A stretch of DNA of 64,000 nucleotides from ZC4RG30 sp049841155 (GCA_049841155.1 JASGHI010000003.1:2046001-2110000); one strand, 5' to 3'; shown: positions 8,481-17,230, counted from the first letter of the stretch. Numbers and translations are program-made. Notes: a model not told the origin generated them from the sequence alone.

Positions 8481-9758
8481 ATGGGGGAGCGTATGGCCAA
8501 GGCCGCGAAGTTGCAGTCGTCGTTCGGCTGGTGGGTGCTTCTGACCTCGACCCTGAGCCTGGCCTTCAGCCCGGGCCCAATGATCTTCGGCTCCCTAGGC
8601 CTGTTCGCGCCGTATCTCGCCACGGAGTTCGCATGGAGCCGCGGCGAGATCATGCTCGCCCTGACGCTGTTCAATATCGGTGGTTTTCTCGCCGCTCCCT
8701 ACACGGGAAGGCTGATCGACCGCTTAGGCGCGCGGACCGTGATCCTTCCCTCGCTGCTGTTCCTGACGGCCGGCTTCGTCGCGCTGAGTTACTTCGCGTC
8801 GAATCTGCCCACTTACTACGGCATCGCGCTGGCCTGGGGATTGCTGACCGTGGGATCGCAGAGCATCAGCTACGCACGATTGCTCGTGGGCTGGTTCCCC
8901 GAACGGCGCGGCATGGCCATCGGTGTGGCGGCAGCCGGACTCGGCTTGGGGTTCATGGTCGCACCGCTGATCGTCCACGGTCTGCTGGAAGTCCTTCCCT
9001 GGCGGCAGGCCATGGTGGCGTTCTCGGGCATCGTGATCGTCGGCCCCCTGCTTCTCAATCTGGCGTTTGCACACCCGAACCCCGAGGAGGCCGCCGACCG
9101 CAAAGGCCCATCGCTGGAAGGGGCATCGCTCATCGAGGCCCGGCGCACGCAGGCCTTCTGGCTCGTTGCCGTCGCCATATCCCTGATGGCCAGCGTTCTG
9201 GCCGGCATCGTTCCGCATCTGGTAGGCATCGCCAACGATGCAGGGCTCACTCCCAGGACAGCTACCATCCTGGCATCCCTTTACGGGGCGGCCACCCTGA
9301 TCGGCCGATTGGTCGTGGGCATGCTGGTCGACAGATTTCCCGTTGCGCGCGTCGGGATGGTGTTCTTCGGTTTGGCAGCGGCCGGCTTCGCCCTGCTCAG
9401 TCTGGCCTCCACAGGCGCCGGCGGCACACCGTTGCTGGTTGCAGCCGCCCTCACCATCGGGGCAGGCTTCGGCGCCGAAAGCGATCTGATCGCCATCTTC
9501 ATCTCGCGCTATTTCGGCCAGCGCGCGTTCGGTGCGATCTATGGCTGGTTCCTGTCGGCCTTCATCCTCGGAAGCGCTGCCGGCCCGGCCATCCTGGGCT
9601 TCGGACGCGATGCTTTCGGCGGCTACCGCGGCCTGATGATCTACGCCGCCGTGGTCAGTGTCATCTCGGTCATCCTGGTAGCCCGACTCCGCAAGCTGCC
9701 GGAAACCCAGGAGGATGAGATGCTGAGGGGCCCGAAGCGGGCGGTCGCGACCGCCTGA
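8481..9758 (+). CDS. MFS transporter
   Basis: A 425-residue, 12-helix major facilitator. The loop 2-3 signature is G-R-L-I-D-R-L-G-A-R near residues 76-85, with its repeat in the second half (G-R-L-V-V-G-M-L-V-D-R-F). A charged central loop (N-P-E-E-A-A-D-R-K) separates the two six-helix halves. It resembles the OFA/monocarboxylate branch that imports organic acids. The start at 8481 has AGGG six bases upstream; an ATG at 8493 is an alternative. It is divergent from the VOC dioxygenase, so uptake of an aromatic or organic acid for the same pathway is likely. Confidence 0.87.
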   Translation: MGERMAKAAKLQSSFGWWVLLTSTLSLAFSPGPMIFGSLGLFAPYLATEFAWSRGEIMLALTLFNIGGFLAAPYTGRLIDRLGARTVILPSLLFLTAGFVALSYFASNLPTYYGIALAWGLLTVGSQSISYARLLVGWFPERRGMAIGVAAAGLGLGFMVAPLIVHGLLEVLPWRQAMVAFSGIVIVGPLLLNLAFAHPNPEEAADRKGPSLEGASLIEARRTQAFWLVAVAISLMASVLAGIVPHLVGIANDAGLTPRTATILASLYGAATLIGRLVVGMLVDRFPVARVGMVFFGLAAAGFALLSLASTGAGGTPLLVAAALTIGAGFGAESDLIAIFISRYFGQRAFGAIYGWFLSAFILGSAAGPAILGFGRDAFGGYRGLMIYAAVVSVISVILVARLRKLPETQEDEMLRGPKRAVATA

Positions 9759-9770
9759 CGCGCCTATCCC

Positions 9771-10808
9771 TCACTCGGACCTGGCCGCGTAGCGGCGCGC
9801 CAGGACTGCGCAGGCCATCAGCTGTATCTGATGGAACAGCATCAAGGGCACGATGATGGGCCCGACCACTGCCGCCGGAAACAGCACGCCGGCCATCGGC
9901 ACGCCCGAGGCGAGGCTCTTCTTCGAGCCGCAGAAGACGATCACCGCCTCGTCTTCGCGCGGGAAGCCGAAGGCACGGGCCGCGAAAGTGGTGGCGGCCA
10001 GCACGATCGCCAGCATCACCACGCACACTCCCAGCACGCCCAGCAGGTCACCGAGGGAAAGCCGCGTCCACAGCCCTTCGACCACCGCAGCGCTGAAGGC
10101 GGTGTAGACCACGAACAGGATGGAACCGCGGTCCACCAGACCCACCAGCTGCTTGCGTTTGCTGATCCAGCCCGCTGTCAGCGGACGCGACAGATGGCCC
10201 AGCACGAAAGGCAGCAGCAGCTTGAGGCAGATGGCCTTGATCTGCTCCAGGGCATCGCCACCCTCGGCACCACCGCTGACTTCGGGCATCAGCAGATTCA
10301 CCAGCAAAGGCGTGATGAAGATGCCGAGGAAGTTCGATGCCGATGCGCTGCACACCGCCGCAGCCACGTTGCCGTTGGCCACCGCCGTGAAGGCGATGGA
10401 GGACTGTACGGTGGAAGGCAGCAGGGTCAGGAACAGCAGCCCTGCGACCAGCGACGGATCCAGGAACGGTGCTGTAGCGGCCTTGGTTGCCAGCCCGAGG
10501 ATTGGGAAGAAGCAGAAGGTCGCACAAAGGACCAGCAGATGCAGCCTCCAGTGGCCGAGGCCCTGGACGATGGCTTCGCGCGACAGCTTGGCGCCATGCA
10601 GGAAGAACAGCAGGGTGATGAGGGCATCGGTGACGATGTCGAAGCCCTGCGCCACCTGGCCGCGGCAAGGCAGCAGGCTCGCGAGCACCACGGTGCAGAT
10701 GATGGCGACGACGTAACCGTCGGGCAGGAACCGTTTCAGGTTGGCGAACACTTTGGATTCCGGTTTGGCAGTGGTTGCATCAAATGATTGTTTACAGGTC
10801 CAGGACAA
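9771..10808 (-). CDS. SBF-like (bile acid:sodium symporter family) transporter
   Basis: A 345-residue membrane protein with about ten hydrophobic helices. Family landmarks are T-L-L-P-S-T-V-Q-S-S-I-A-F-T-A-V-A-N-G-N, A-S-N-F-L-G-I-F-I-T-P-L-L and F-C-G-S-K-K-S-L-A-S-G-V-P. These match the SBF-like (YfeH) group. It probably moves an organic anion across the inner membrane with Na+. The reported start is a TTG overlapping the ferredoxin gene by 17 bases, which suits coupling; a GTG at 10751 would give 326 residues and a more typical N-terminus. It is the last gene of the operon starting at 17027. Confidence 0.82.
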   Translation of the reverse strand: MSWTCKQSFDATTAKPESKVFANLKRFLPDGYVVAIICTVVLASLLPCRGQVAQGFDIVTDALITLLFFLHGAKLSREAIVQGLGHWRLHLLVLCATFCFFPILGLATKAATAPFLDPSLVAGLLFLTLLPSTVQSSIAFTAVANGNVAAAVCSASASNFLGIFITPLLVNLLMPEVSGGAEGGDALEQIKAICLKLLLPFVLGHLSRPLTAGWISKRKQLVGLVDRGSILFVVYTAFSAAVVEGLWTRLSLGDLLGVLGVCVVMLAIVLAATTFAARAFGFPREDEAVIVFCGSKKSLASGVPMAGVLFPAAVVGPIIVPLMLFHQIQLMACAVLARRYAARSE

Positions 10809-11079
10809 GCAGTGGCGTCCTGGACCGGGAACAGCACAATGTCATCACGTTGTTTTCCGCCCGTTCCGCATCGGTCAGCAGGCCGTCGCGATGTTCAGGC
10901 TCTCCCTCCAGCACGCCGGTCAGGCAGGCCCCGCATACGCCCTGGCCGCATGAGGTGGGGATCCTGATCCCATGGTCGCGCAGCACCGCGACGATGGAGC
11001 GCCCTTCCGGCACGATGAATACCTGGCCCGAAGAGGCGATCCTGACCGAAAACTCCTTCAGAGGACCGTGAGGCGACAT
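10792..11079 (-). CDS. Stand-alone [2Fe-2S] plant-type ferredoxin (oxygenase-reductase C-terminal domain)
   Basis: A 95-residue protein. The cluster motif C-G-Q-G-V-C-G-A-C with a distal C-C-S-R gives the four Cys ligands, and it ends L-L-V-L-D-L. The sequence matches the C-terminal ferredoxin domain of phthalate-dioxygenase and vanillate-demethylase reductases. Those are about 320 residues and also carry flavin and NAD domains, which are absent here. The in-frame stretch upstream of the ATG at 11079 lies over the cupin gene and looks like no reductase. So it is either a genuine electron carrier for an oxygenase encoded elsewhere or a relic of a deleted reductase. No Rieske oxygenase is in the window. 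Confidence 0.8.
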   Translation of the reverse strand: MSPHGPLKEFSVRIASSGQVFIVPEGRSIVAVLRDHGIRIPTSCGQGVCGACLTGVLEGEPEHRDGLLTDAERAENNVMTLCCSRSRTPLLVLDL

Positions 11080-11092
11080 CGCCTCCGGCTCA

Positions 11093-11620
11093 TCAGGCGG
11101 TCTTGAGATGGCTGTCGCGCTCCTTGTAGAGCGACTCGTCGGCATACCCCATGGTCTCGGGCGCGGCGCGGCCCAGCATGACCTGGAAGTAGACCGGCTC
11201 CAGGCTGTTGTTCACATAGCCATGAATGACACCCGGCGGACAGGCGACGCACTCCCAGGGACCAATACGCCTCCAGACCTTGTTGTCGTTCTCGTCGGTC
11301 AGAAACACATCGAGGAAGCCCTTCAGCACGAAGAACACCTCTTCGACCTCATGGGTATGAGCCGCATTGCCCTCGCCCGGAGGCACGAACATGATGCTGA
11401 GCGTGAAGCCGCGGGCGGGGATCACCGACTGATCCGTCGTCTTGCCCGAGCCACCGGCACCGATGAAACGATGCTGGGCGCGGCGATAGCCGTCGATCTT
11501 GGCGTCGGCGAAGGCTTCCCAGTCCGCCTTCTTGTCGCGGAAGCGGCCCGTAAAGCGGTCGGCCAGAACCTCCGTGGACAGACCGACGAGTTCTTTGGGA
11601 AGGGGGTGACGGGCTTTCAT
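11093..11620 (-). CDS. Single-domain cupin, probable metalloenzyme of the ring-cleavage operon
   Basis: A 175-residue cupin. Motif 1 has His88, His90 and Glu94 (A-H-T-H-E-V-E-E). Motif 2 has His133 (P-P-G-V-I-H-G-Y). All four usual metal ligands are present, so Fe(II) or another metal should bind. The ATG at 11620 has GGAGA upstream at good spacing; the longer reading frame is unlikely. It lies 35 bases after the GST gene and 13 before the ferredoxin gene in the long operon. A paralogue at 27657-28187 sits in the second catabolic operon. Isomerase, dioxygenase and accessory roles are all possible. Confidence 0.75.
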   Translation of the reverse strand: MKARHPLPKELVGLSTEVLADRFTGRFRDKKADWEAFADAKIDGYRRAQHRFIGAGGSGKTTDQSVIPARGFTLSIMFVPPGEGNAAHTHEVEEVFFVLKGFLDVFLTDENDNKVWRRIGPWECVACPPGVIHGYVNNSLEPVYFQVMLGRAAPETMGYADESLYKERDSHLKTA

Positions 11621-11655
11621 GATGGGGTTCTCCGATCCAGGTGATGGGAAATGCG

Positions 11656-12285
11656 TCAGTTCGTGGAACGCGCCTTGCGCACGGCATCGAGGCGCTCGCC
11701 TCGTTCGGCAATGCCCGCAAGCAAGGGATACGGCTTGGTGTCGAAATTGAAGCGCGCCGCACCTGCAACCTGCGCGAGCAGGCAGATGTCGGCCAGCGTG
11801 AACTGATCTGCGAGGCAGTACTCTCCATGCAGCGCCTCGCGCTTCAGGAAAGCCTCGATCGCGTCGAAGCCCTCCTGCAGCCAGTGGTGCGCCCACACGC
11901 CATTCACGGCCTCCTGGGAAAGGCCCAGGGGATCGCGCAGGAATTTCGCGACCCGCATGTTGTTGAGCGGATGGATCTCGCAGGCCACCATCTGCGCGAT
12001 GGCCCGCACGTAGCTGCGCTGCCAGGGATCCTTCGGCAACAGTGCCGGCGCGGGATACTGCTCTTCGAGGTATTCGATAATGGGCAATGACTGCACCATG
12101 ACGCGCCCGTCGTCCAGCTGCAGTGCCGGCACCAGCTGCTGCGGCTGAAGAGCACGATAGGCATCCTCCCGATGCGCACCCTCGGCCAGGCTGACCGACA
12201 CGCGCTCATAGTCGATTCCCTTCCAGGCCAGTGCGATCCTGACCCGCAGGGAAGCGGACGACGGAGCGAAATGGTAGAGCTTCAT
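11656..12285 (-). CDS. Zeta-class-like glutathione S-transferase (maleylacetoacetate/maleylpyruvate isomerase type)
   Basis: A 209-residue GST. The N-terminal thioredoxin-fold domain begins M-K-L-Y-H-F-A-P-S-S-A-S-L-R-V-R-I-A-L, matching the zeta motif SSxSxRVRIAL, in which a Ser activates glutathione. The helical C-terminal domain contains Y-C-L-A-D-Q-F-T-L-A-D-I-C-L-L. Zeta GSTs isomerise cis ring-cleavage products (maleylacetoacetate, maleylpyruvate) to the trans forms. Next to a bicupin dioxygenase that role is likely. It begins 5 bases after the upstream hydrolase stop; an earlier in-frame start at 12333 lies inside that gene and is rejected. Confidence 0.85.
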   Translation of the reverse strand: MKLYHFAPSSASLRVRIALAWKGIDYERVSVSLAEGAHREDAYRALQPQQLVPALQLDDGRVMVQSLPIIEYLEEQYPAPALLPKDPWQRSYVRAIAQMVACEIHPLNNMRVAKFLRDPLGLSQEAVNGVWAHHWLQEGFDAIEAFLKREALHGEYCLADQFTLADICLLAQVAGAARFNFDTKPYPLLAGIAERGERLDAVRKARSTN

Positions 12286-12290
12286 TCCTG

Positions 12291-13430
12291 CTATGCGGCG
12301 GGTGGTTCGGCGTTCAAAGTGCTGCTGATCCATTCCACGACCGTGGGGCCGGACTTGGGATACCCCATGTGGCCACCGGGGAACAGGCGCATCGCCTTCG
12401 GTTTGCCGGTCTCGACCAGCAGCATGAAGTCCTCCAGGGACTGCTGCCGGTCGTCATTGCCGTTCACGAGCAGCATCGGCGGATGCGGTTTGTCCAGCAG
12501 GCCCGCATCCAGCAGCGACAGTTTGCTGGCCGCTTCGATGTAGCTCTCGTAGTCGGTCTTTCCGACGCAGCGCGAGCGCGCGATGGTGATGTCCATCAGG
12601 TAACTGCCGGCATTGCGCGACTTCAGCAGCCACTCGCGCTTGAAGCTGTGGTGGACCGGGCCAGCCCAGTTCACCGCGGCGGCGAGGCGGTCGGCATGCA
12701 TGAAGGCCAGCTTGGTAGCCCAGTATCCGCCCCAGGACATGCCGATGATGCCGACGCGTTTGGCGTCCAGCTCAGGCTGGGCGGCGATCCAGTCGAGCAC
12801 GGGAACGAACTGGCGCTCGCCCTCGGGGCCGACCAGAACCGGAGATTCGCCGGTTCCCGGCATGTCCATGGTGATGACGGCCAGACCCGCCTTGAAAAGC
12901 CGCTCGTCGATGTCCTGGCGTTCTTCCTTCCAGGTGTCGATGCCGCTCCACCGGATGACCACCGGCTGCTTCTTCTCGGAAGCGGGACGGCGGCGGGCGT
13001 AGAAGATCACCTTGTCGCCTTCACCCGGCCGGCCGGCGAAGGGCACCGAGATCAGCTCCTTCTTCGGCTTCATGAGCAGGCCGGCGCGCTGGAAGCATTC
13101 CCGCGAAAGACGGTAGGCCTCCATCTTGGCCGGATGACTCGGAACCGGATAGCGGCCCACATGGTAGAGGCCATAGGCCTTGAAGTAGGCATCACCTGCT
13201 TCATCCAGGCGGCCCGCCGCCTCATGCGCCTCGGCCTGCTGCCGGTACTTGTTTCCGGCGGCGACCCAGGGCGCCGTCCACGCCTCGCCCTGCAGGCCGG
13301 TGAGGGCCTCGATGCCTTCGGCCGCAGCCGCCTTGTCGGCCGCATGGAACGGCGCCTTGTTCCCCGCCAGGCGATCGCGCAGCGAAGCCTTGACCTCTTC
13401 CAGAGTCCGTTGATCCGAGTTGTTGCTCAT
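12291..13430 (-). CDS. Alpha/beta hydrolase with N-terminal helical cap (FrsA / dihydroxypseudooxynicotine-hydrolase type)
   Basis: A 379-residue hydrolase with an all-helical N-terminal part (residues 1-120) followed by an alpha/beta core. The nucleophile elbow is G-M-S-W-G-G (Ser232), a late His lies in P-G-G-H-M-G-Y, and an acidic residue lies in N-G-N-D-D-R. The architecture matches FrsA-like hydrolases, a group that includes C-C bond hydrolases of N-heterocycle catabolism. It starts at the ATG at 13430, 17 bases after the bicupin stop. In this operon it may split the ring-opened product, the job of fumarylpyruvate hydrolase in textbook pathways, which is missing here. That role is inference. 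Confidence 0.78.
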   Translation of the reverse strand: MSNNSDQRTLEEVKASLRDRLAGNKAPFHAADKAAAAEGIEALTGLQGEAWTAPWVAAGNKYRQQAEAHEAAGRLDEAGDAYFKAYGLYHVGRYPVPSHPAKMEAYRLSRECFQRAGLLMKPKKELISVPFAGRPGEGDKVIFYARRRPASEKKQPVVIRWSGIDTWKEERQDIDERLFKAGLAVITMDMPGTGESPVLVGPEGERQFVPVLDWIAAQPELDAKRVGIIGMSWGGYWATKLAFMHADRLAAAVNWAGPVHHSFKREWLLKSRNAGSYLMDITIARSRCVGKTDYESYIEAASKLSLLDAGLLDKPHPPMLLVNGNDDRQQSLEDFMLLVETGKPKAMRLFPGGHMGYPKSGPTVVEWISSTLNAEPPAA

Positions 13431-13447
13431 CAGTTCACCTACATTAC

Positions 13448-14599
13448 TTACTTGGCTGCGACTTCCACCACTTCGACTAGCCACTCGGTTTCACGAAGAT
13501 GCTTGTCGGGATTGACCACCATCCGGATCGGATCCGGCGAGTAGGTCGTCAGGCGGTACATTTCTTCGGTGGAGACGCTGGTGTGTGATACCCCCGCCTC
13601 GGCCATGGACAGCGTGCCGTTCTCCATCTTGTAGATGGCATGTTCGGTTTCGACACCGATGGGGCCGACGAACTGGAACCACAGCTCGTCCTCGTCGTAA
13701 CCGCGATGCGGCGCCGGCTGGCGGCCGGGATTCGAATACACACGCTGGCGGAAAGTAGCGCTGTCCCACAGCAGCGCGGTGCGCACCGGGGGCAGCTTGT
13801 TGACCGTGGCGCCGGTCTTCTTGAAGTGCTCGAACGGACGGATCTTGATCGGCGCGCGGCCACGATCGGCCTTGCCCACCAGCCACTCATGCGTCCTTTC
13901 GAACCAGAAATCCTCGCCGGGCAGATCGTCCCAACGCGACAGGTGCTCGCGGATGCGTCCGTTCGGCGTGGCTGCCGGAGGCAGTGCCACATCGTCCGGC
14001 GCCGCTTCGCCCTTGGCACGAACGCGGAAGCGCAGCTTCTGTTCGTCTTCGGCCGCCGGAAGATGCACGGTGACCAGCTCGCGCACGCGATACTCCATGC
14101 GCCGGCAATTGGGCGTGCCCGTGGTACGGTGCGCCACCATAGCCGGTACCAGCATGGCTTCGCCGGGGTGCAGCTCGAAGACGCCGAAGCCGGTTTCGAC
14201 CGTGCTGACGCCGACGTACTGGACCAGGATGGTGTCGAAGTCGCCCGCACGCTCGAAATGGCCTTCGGGACCCGCGATATGGGCAGCGCTGACACGCGCA
14301 TGTTTGCCGCGATACAGCTCCAGCCGCGACACACCGCCGTTCTTGGCGCCCGGCTCCGGCAGCATGTCGAAGGGACGCAGCTTTCTCCAGTCCTGACGGC
14401 CGGTGCCGGGGACGATGCTGTTGCTCAGATCCTGGCAGGGCTGCGCCTCCCAGGTGATCTCGTCCTCGCGGCCCCACAGCGTGTAGAAGCAGCGCTCGAC
14501 GTTGGGCTTGTCGACATGCTCATTGTCGGGCTTGTCGTCCGCCTCTTTCATCATGGTTTCGATCAGATTGCGGTGAACCGTCACATCGACTTTGTTCAT
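13448..14599 (-). CDS. Bicupin ring-cleavage dioxygenase-like protein (gentisate/homogentisate type)
   Basis: A 383-residue protein with two cupin folds. The first (about residues 95-180) contains F-E-L-H-P-G-E-A-M-L-V-P. The second (about 285-370) carries likely metal ligands His298 with Glu303 or Glu305 (A-P-H-R-G-Y-D-E-D-E-L-W-F-Q) and His339 (A-G-V-S-H-T). Length and layout suit gentisate 1,2-dioxygenase and homogentisate-like enzymes. The neighbouring zeta GST supports a gentisate- or homogentisate-style route. The start codon overlaps the stop of the upstream esterase (ATGA). I am sure of the fold, less so of the substrate. Confidence 0.72.
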   Translation of the reverse strand: MNKVDVTVHRNLIETMMKEADDKPDNEHVDKPNVERCFYTLWGREDEITWEAQPCQDLSNSIVPGTGRQDWRKLRPFDMLPEPGAKNGGVSRLELYRGKHARVSAAHIAGPEGHFERAGDFDTILVQYVGVSTVETGFGVFELHPGEAMLVPAMVAHRTTGTPNCRRMEYRVRELVTVHLPAAEDEQKLRFRVRAKGEAAPDDVALPPAATPNGRIREHLSRWDDLPGEDFWFERTHEWLVGKADRGRAPIKIRPFEHFKKTGATVNKLPPVRTALLWDSATFRQRVYSNPGRQPAPHRGYDEDELWFQFVGPIGVETEHAIYKMENGTLSMAEAGVSHTSVSTEEMYRLTTYSPDPIRMVVNPDKHLRETEWLVEVVEVAAK

Positions 14600-15561
14600 G
14601 GTTGCTTCTCTGCTTGGTTTGTCTGACTGCTGTTCTTGTTCAGCACGCGCTGGAGGAACAGGCGCATCCTCCGGCCGAGATCATCTTCCGCCGTGTTGAT
14701 GTGGGCGATGATCGAGGTGTGGTTGTGCCCGAGCAGGCGCACGACATCGGGCGCCCGGCGCTGACCCCTGGCAACCTGGTGCGCAAGCTCCAGGCAATAG
14801 ATGTCGATCAAAGGGTTCTCGTACTCGGCAAAAGCCACGAAAACCGGACAGTCGATGCGGCTCGCATGGCTGACGGGCGAGCGCTCGGCATACGTGGAGA
14901 GATCATCGCCGTAGTAGGCGCGGACCTTGACGGCGTTCGGGTTGTCACCGTCCGCATCCGCCCTCACGCGGCCACTGATGATGAGGAGGCCACTGACGCC
15001 GTGCGCCTGCTGCCTCCTGACATGCGGATCGCACAGCCAGGCGCAGGCATGGGCGCCGCCGGCCGAATGGGCGGCCAGGAAAATGGTGTCGGGCGCACCG
15101 CCGTAATCGGCGATATGGCTCCGGACCCAGGCGATGGCCGCGCCTACGTCCTGCGCGCCGGACGGATAGGTCGCCTCCGGAGCCAGGCGATAGTCGATGT
15201 TGACGCCGACATACCCGTGACGCGCGAAGTAACGCAGCACATTGGCGTAGATTTCGTCGGAACGGTCGCGGCGGCCGGACACGAATGCGCCGCCATGGAC
15301 GAAGACGATGACAGGGCGGCTCTGCGCACCCGGCTGCGAGAAGACATCCAGCCGGTGGTTCTGGTGAGGTCCGTAGGCAAGATCACGAGCAATGACGACA
15401 TCATCCGCCGGTCGCTGCTTGTGAAGCGCCGTGAATACATCGACCATCCTCTGCACATGACCCGGCACATTGGAGCCCCAGATCGGGCCGATCCGCTGCA
15501 TCTCGGCCCAGACTTCCGCGGGCAAGGCTGGCGCCGGAGTGTTGGCCGGGGAAGCGCTCAT
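14596..15561 (-). CDS. Alpha/beta hydrolase, HGG-type carboxylesterase
   Basis: A 321-residue esterase of the BD-FAE / hormone-sensitive-lipase-like group. The oxyanion motif is F-V-H-G-G-A-F. The nucleophile is in A-A-H-S-A-G-G-A. A late acidic residue is in F-A-E-Y-E-N-P and the His in L-G-H-N-H-T. The ATG at 15561 overlaps the ALDH stop by 4 bases, so the upstream part of the open frame is not used. It likely removes an ester (acetyl or similar) from the pathway substrate or opens a lactone. It is translationally coupled to both neighbours. Confidence 0.85.
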   Translation of the reverse strand: MSASPANTPAPALPAEVWAEMQRIGPIWGSNVPGHVQRMVDVFTALHKQRPADDVVIARDLAYGPHQNHRLDVFSQPGAQSRPVIVFVHGGAFVSGRRDRSDEIYANVLRYFARHGYVGVNIDYRLAPEATYPSGAQDVGAAIAWVRSHIADYGGAPDTIFLAAHSAGGAHACAWLCDPHVRRQQAHGVSGLLIISGRVRADADGDNPNAVKVRAYYGDDLSTYAERSPVSHASRIDCPVFVAFAEYENPLIDIYCLELAHQVARGQRRAPDVVRLLGHNHTSIIAHINTAEDDLGRRMRLFLQRVLNKNSSQTNQAEKQP

Positions 15562-17027
15562 CCTGGCTTGCGCATCCGGATGCCGGTGACGGTGATCTGC
15601 GAGAGCTCTTCGATGGCGTGCCGCACGCCTTCGCGGCCGTAGCCCGATTGCTTCACGCCGCCGAAAGGCAGCATGTCGAGGCGGAAGCGGCTGGGTTCGT
15701 TCACCCACAGCGAGCCGACCTCGAAGTCGCGCGAGAAGCGCAGCATCTCATCCAGGTTGTTGGTGAACAGCGCGCCCTGCAGACCGAAGGGCGAATCGTT
15801 GGCCAGCGTCAGGGCATGATCCGCGTCATCCGCCACATGGACGGTGACCGCGGGACCGAACACTTCGTGACACCACAGCGGCGAGGACTGATCGGCGCCG
15901 CCGATAATGGCCGGGCTGATCAGGCAGCCGCTTCTGCGCGGCTGAAGCAGATAGCGCGCACCGCTGGCGATGGTGTCCTCCAGCAACTGTTCGATGCGGT
16001 CCGCCGCCGCACGCGAAACTACCGGCCCGACATCGGTTGCCTCGTCGTCAGGATCGCCGACTTTCAAAGCCGCCGTCGCCGCGACGAAAGCCGCGATGAA
16101 TTCTTCGCTGACGGCGTGCTCGACGATCACGCGCTGCGCCGACACGCACTGCTGGCCGCTGGCCTCGAATCCCGCCGCGGCAATCCGCGCCGCGGCATCC
16201 TTGCAGTCCGCATCCTTCAGCACGACATTGGCCGAATTGGAGCCCAGTTCGGCGAGAAACTTCTTTGCGCCCGCCGCGCGCACCAGGGCGTCGGCCGCAA
16301 CTTGGCCGCCGGTGAAGGTCACCACGCGCACCTGTCGGTGAGCCGCCAGCTGCGCAGCCGGCTGCCTGTCGCCGGTGACGACATTGAATAGCCCCGCAGG
16401 CAACCCGGCCTTCGCAAACAGCATCGCCGCTCGCACTGCAACTCTCGACCCCGCCGGGTGCGGCTTGACGACGACGGCATTGCCCGCCGCCAATGCCGGT
16501 GCAACCTTCTGCATCAGCAGGTTCATCGGCGCATTGAATGGAGTAACTGCCGCCACCACGCCATAAGGCGTGCGGCGCGTAAAGCCCAAATGATCCTTGC
16601 CGTTTGCCACGGCTTCGAACTGCGGCGCGCTGTCCTCGAGGAACAGCAGCTGCGCCGCGCACAGACGCATGAAGGCAATGGAGCGCTGCACTTCGCCGCG
16701 CGCGACCCGGCGCGGCTTGCCGATATCGGAAACGATGAGATCGACGAGCAGATCCAGATCGGACCGCAGCGCGTCGGCGCATCGCTCAAGCCACGCCGAA
16801 CGTTGGGCAGGCGTCGCATGGCGGCTGGCCCTGTAGGCAGCGAAGGCGGACAGCACCGCGTCCTCGACGACTTCGGGCGAAGCATCGATCAGTTCGTACA
16901 GCCGCTCCTCTGTGAACGGGTTGAGCAGCAGCGATGACGCGCCCCCGCCCACCAGAGTGCGCCCGGAAACGAAGCTCTGCCCCAGAGCAGTCAGATCAGA
17001 ACGATCGGAATTGCCAGAGTGATTCAT
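15558..17027 (-). CDS. NAD(P)-dependent aldehyde dehydrogenase
   Basis: A 489-residue ALDH. Landmarks are P-F-N-A-P-M-N, K-P-H-P-A-G-S, the general base in A-E-L-G-S-N-S, the catalytic Cys in G-Q-Q-C-V-S-A-Q, the E-V-F-G-P motif and F-G-G-V-K-Q-S-G-Y-G at the C-terminus. It oxidises an aldehyde to an acid, probably an aromatic or semialdehyde intermediate. It is the first gene of the long operon that runs to 9771. The ATG at 17027 is chosen over an upstream TTG at 17057. A short dyad, GTATT..AATAC, lies just upstream in the promoter. Confidence 0.92.
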   Translation of the reverse strand: MNHSGNSDRSDLTALGQSFVSGRTLVGGGASSLLLNPFTEERLYELIDASPEVVEDAVLSAFAAYRASRHATPAQRSAWLERCADALRSDLDLLVDLIVSDIGKPRRVARGEVQRSIAFMRLCAAQLLFLEDSAPQFEAVANGKDHLGFTRRTPYGVVAAVTPFNAPMNLLMQKVAPALAAGNAVVVKPHPAGSRVAVRAAMLFAKAGLPAGLFNVVTGDRQPAAQLAAHRQVRVVTFTGGQVAADALVRAAGAKKFLAELGSNSANVVLKDADCKDAAARIAAAGFEASGQQCVSAQRVIVEHAVSEEFIAAFVAATAALKVGDPDDEATDVGPVVSRAAADRIEQLLEDTIASGARYLLQPRRSGCLISPAIIGGADQSSPLWCHEVFGPAVTVHVADDADHALTLANDSPFGLQGALFTNNLDEMLRFSRDFEVGSLWVNEPSRFRLDMLPFGGVKQSGYGREGVRHAIEELSQITVTGIRMRKPG

Positions 17028-17230
17028 TAGCGTAACGTCATACCGTATTTGAAACAATACTGCGCGTTCGCGCGTAGCCCGTCAATCACCGGAAGGAGTT
17101 GCAGGAAGATTCATCCGCCGCAGTTGTTCTGAGCGGCGCCCCTCGCGTATTATTCTCTAATAAAATTATGTTTTAATAATAAAACATAAAATCATCGGGC
17201 CACAAGTCCTTATCTGAAGGCGGTTCTGAA
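17028..17230. promoter_or_regulatory. Divergent promoter region, ALDH operon / glutamate dehydrogenase
   Basis: 203 bases between divergent genes. It contains the quasi-palindrome with arms GTATT/AATAC near 17045-17060 on the ALDH side. On the dehydrogenase side, 41 bases before its ATG, is a perfect 10-4-10 inverted repeat (17166-17189, left arm TTATGTTTTA, spacer ATAA). The stretch 17150-17195 is far more AT-rich than its surroundings. Confidence 0.6.
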
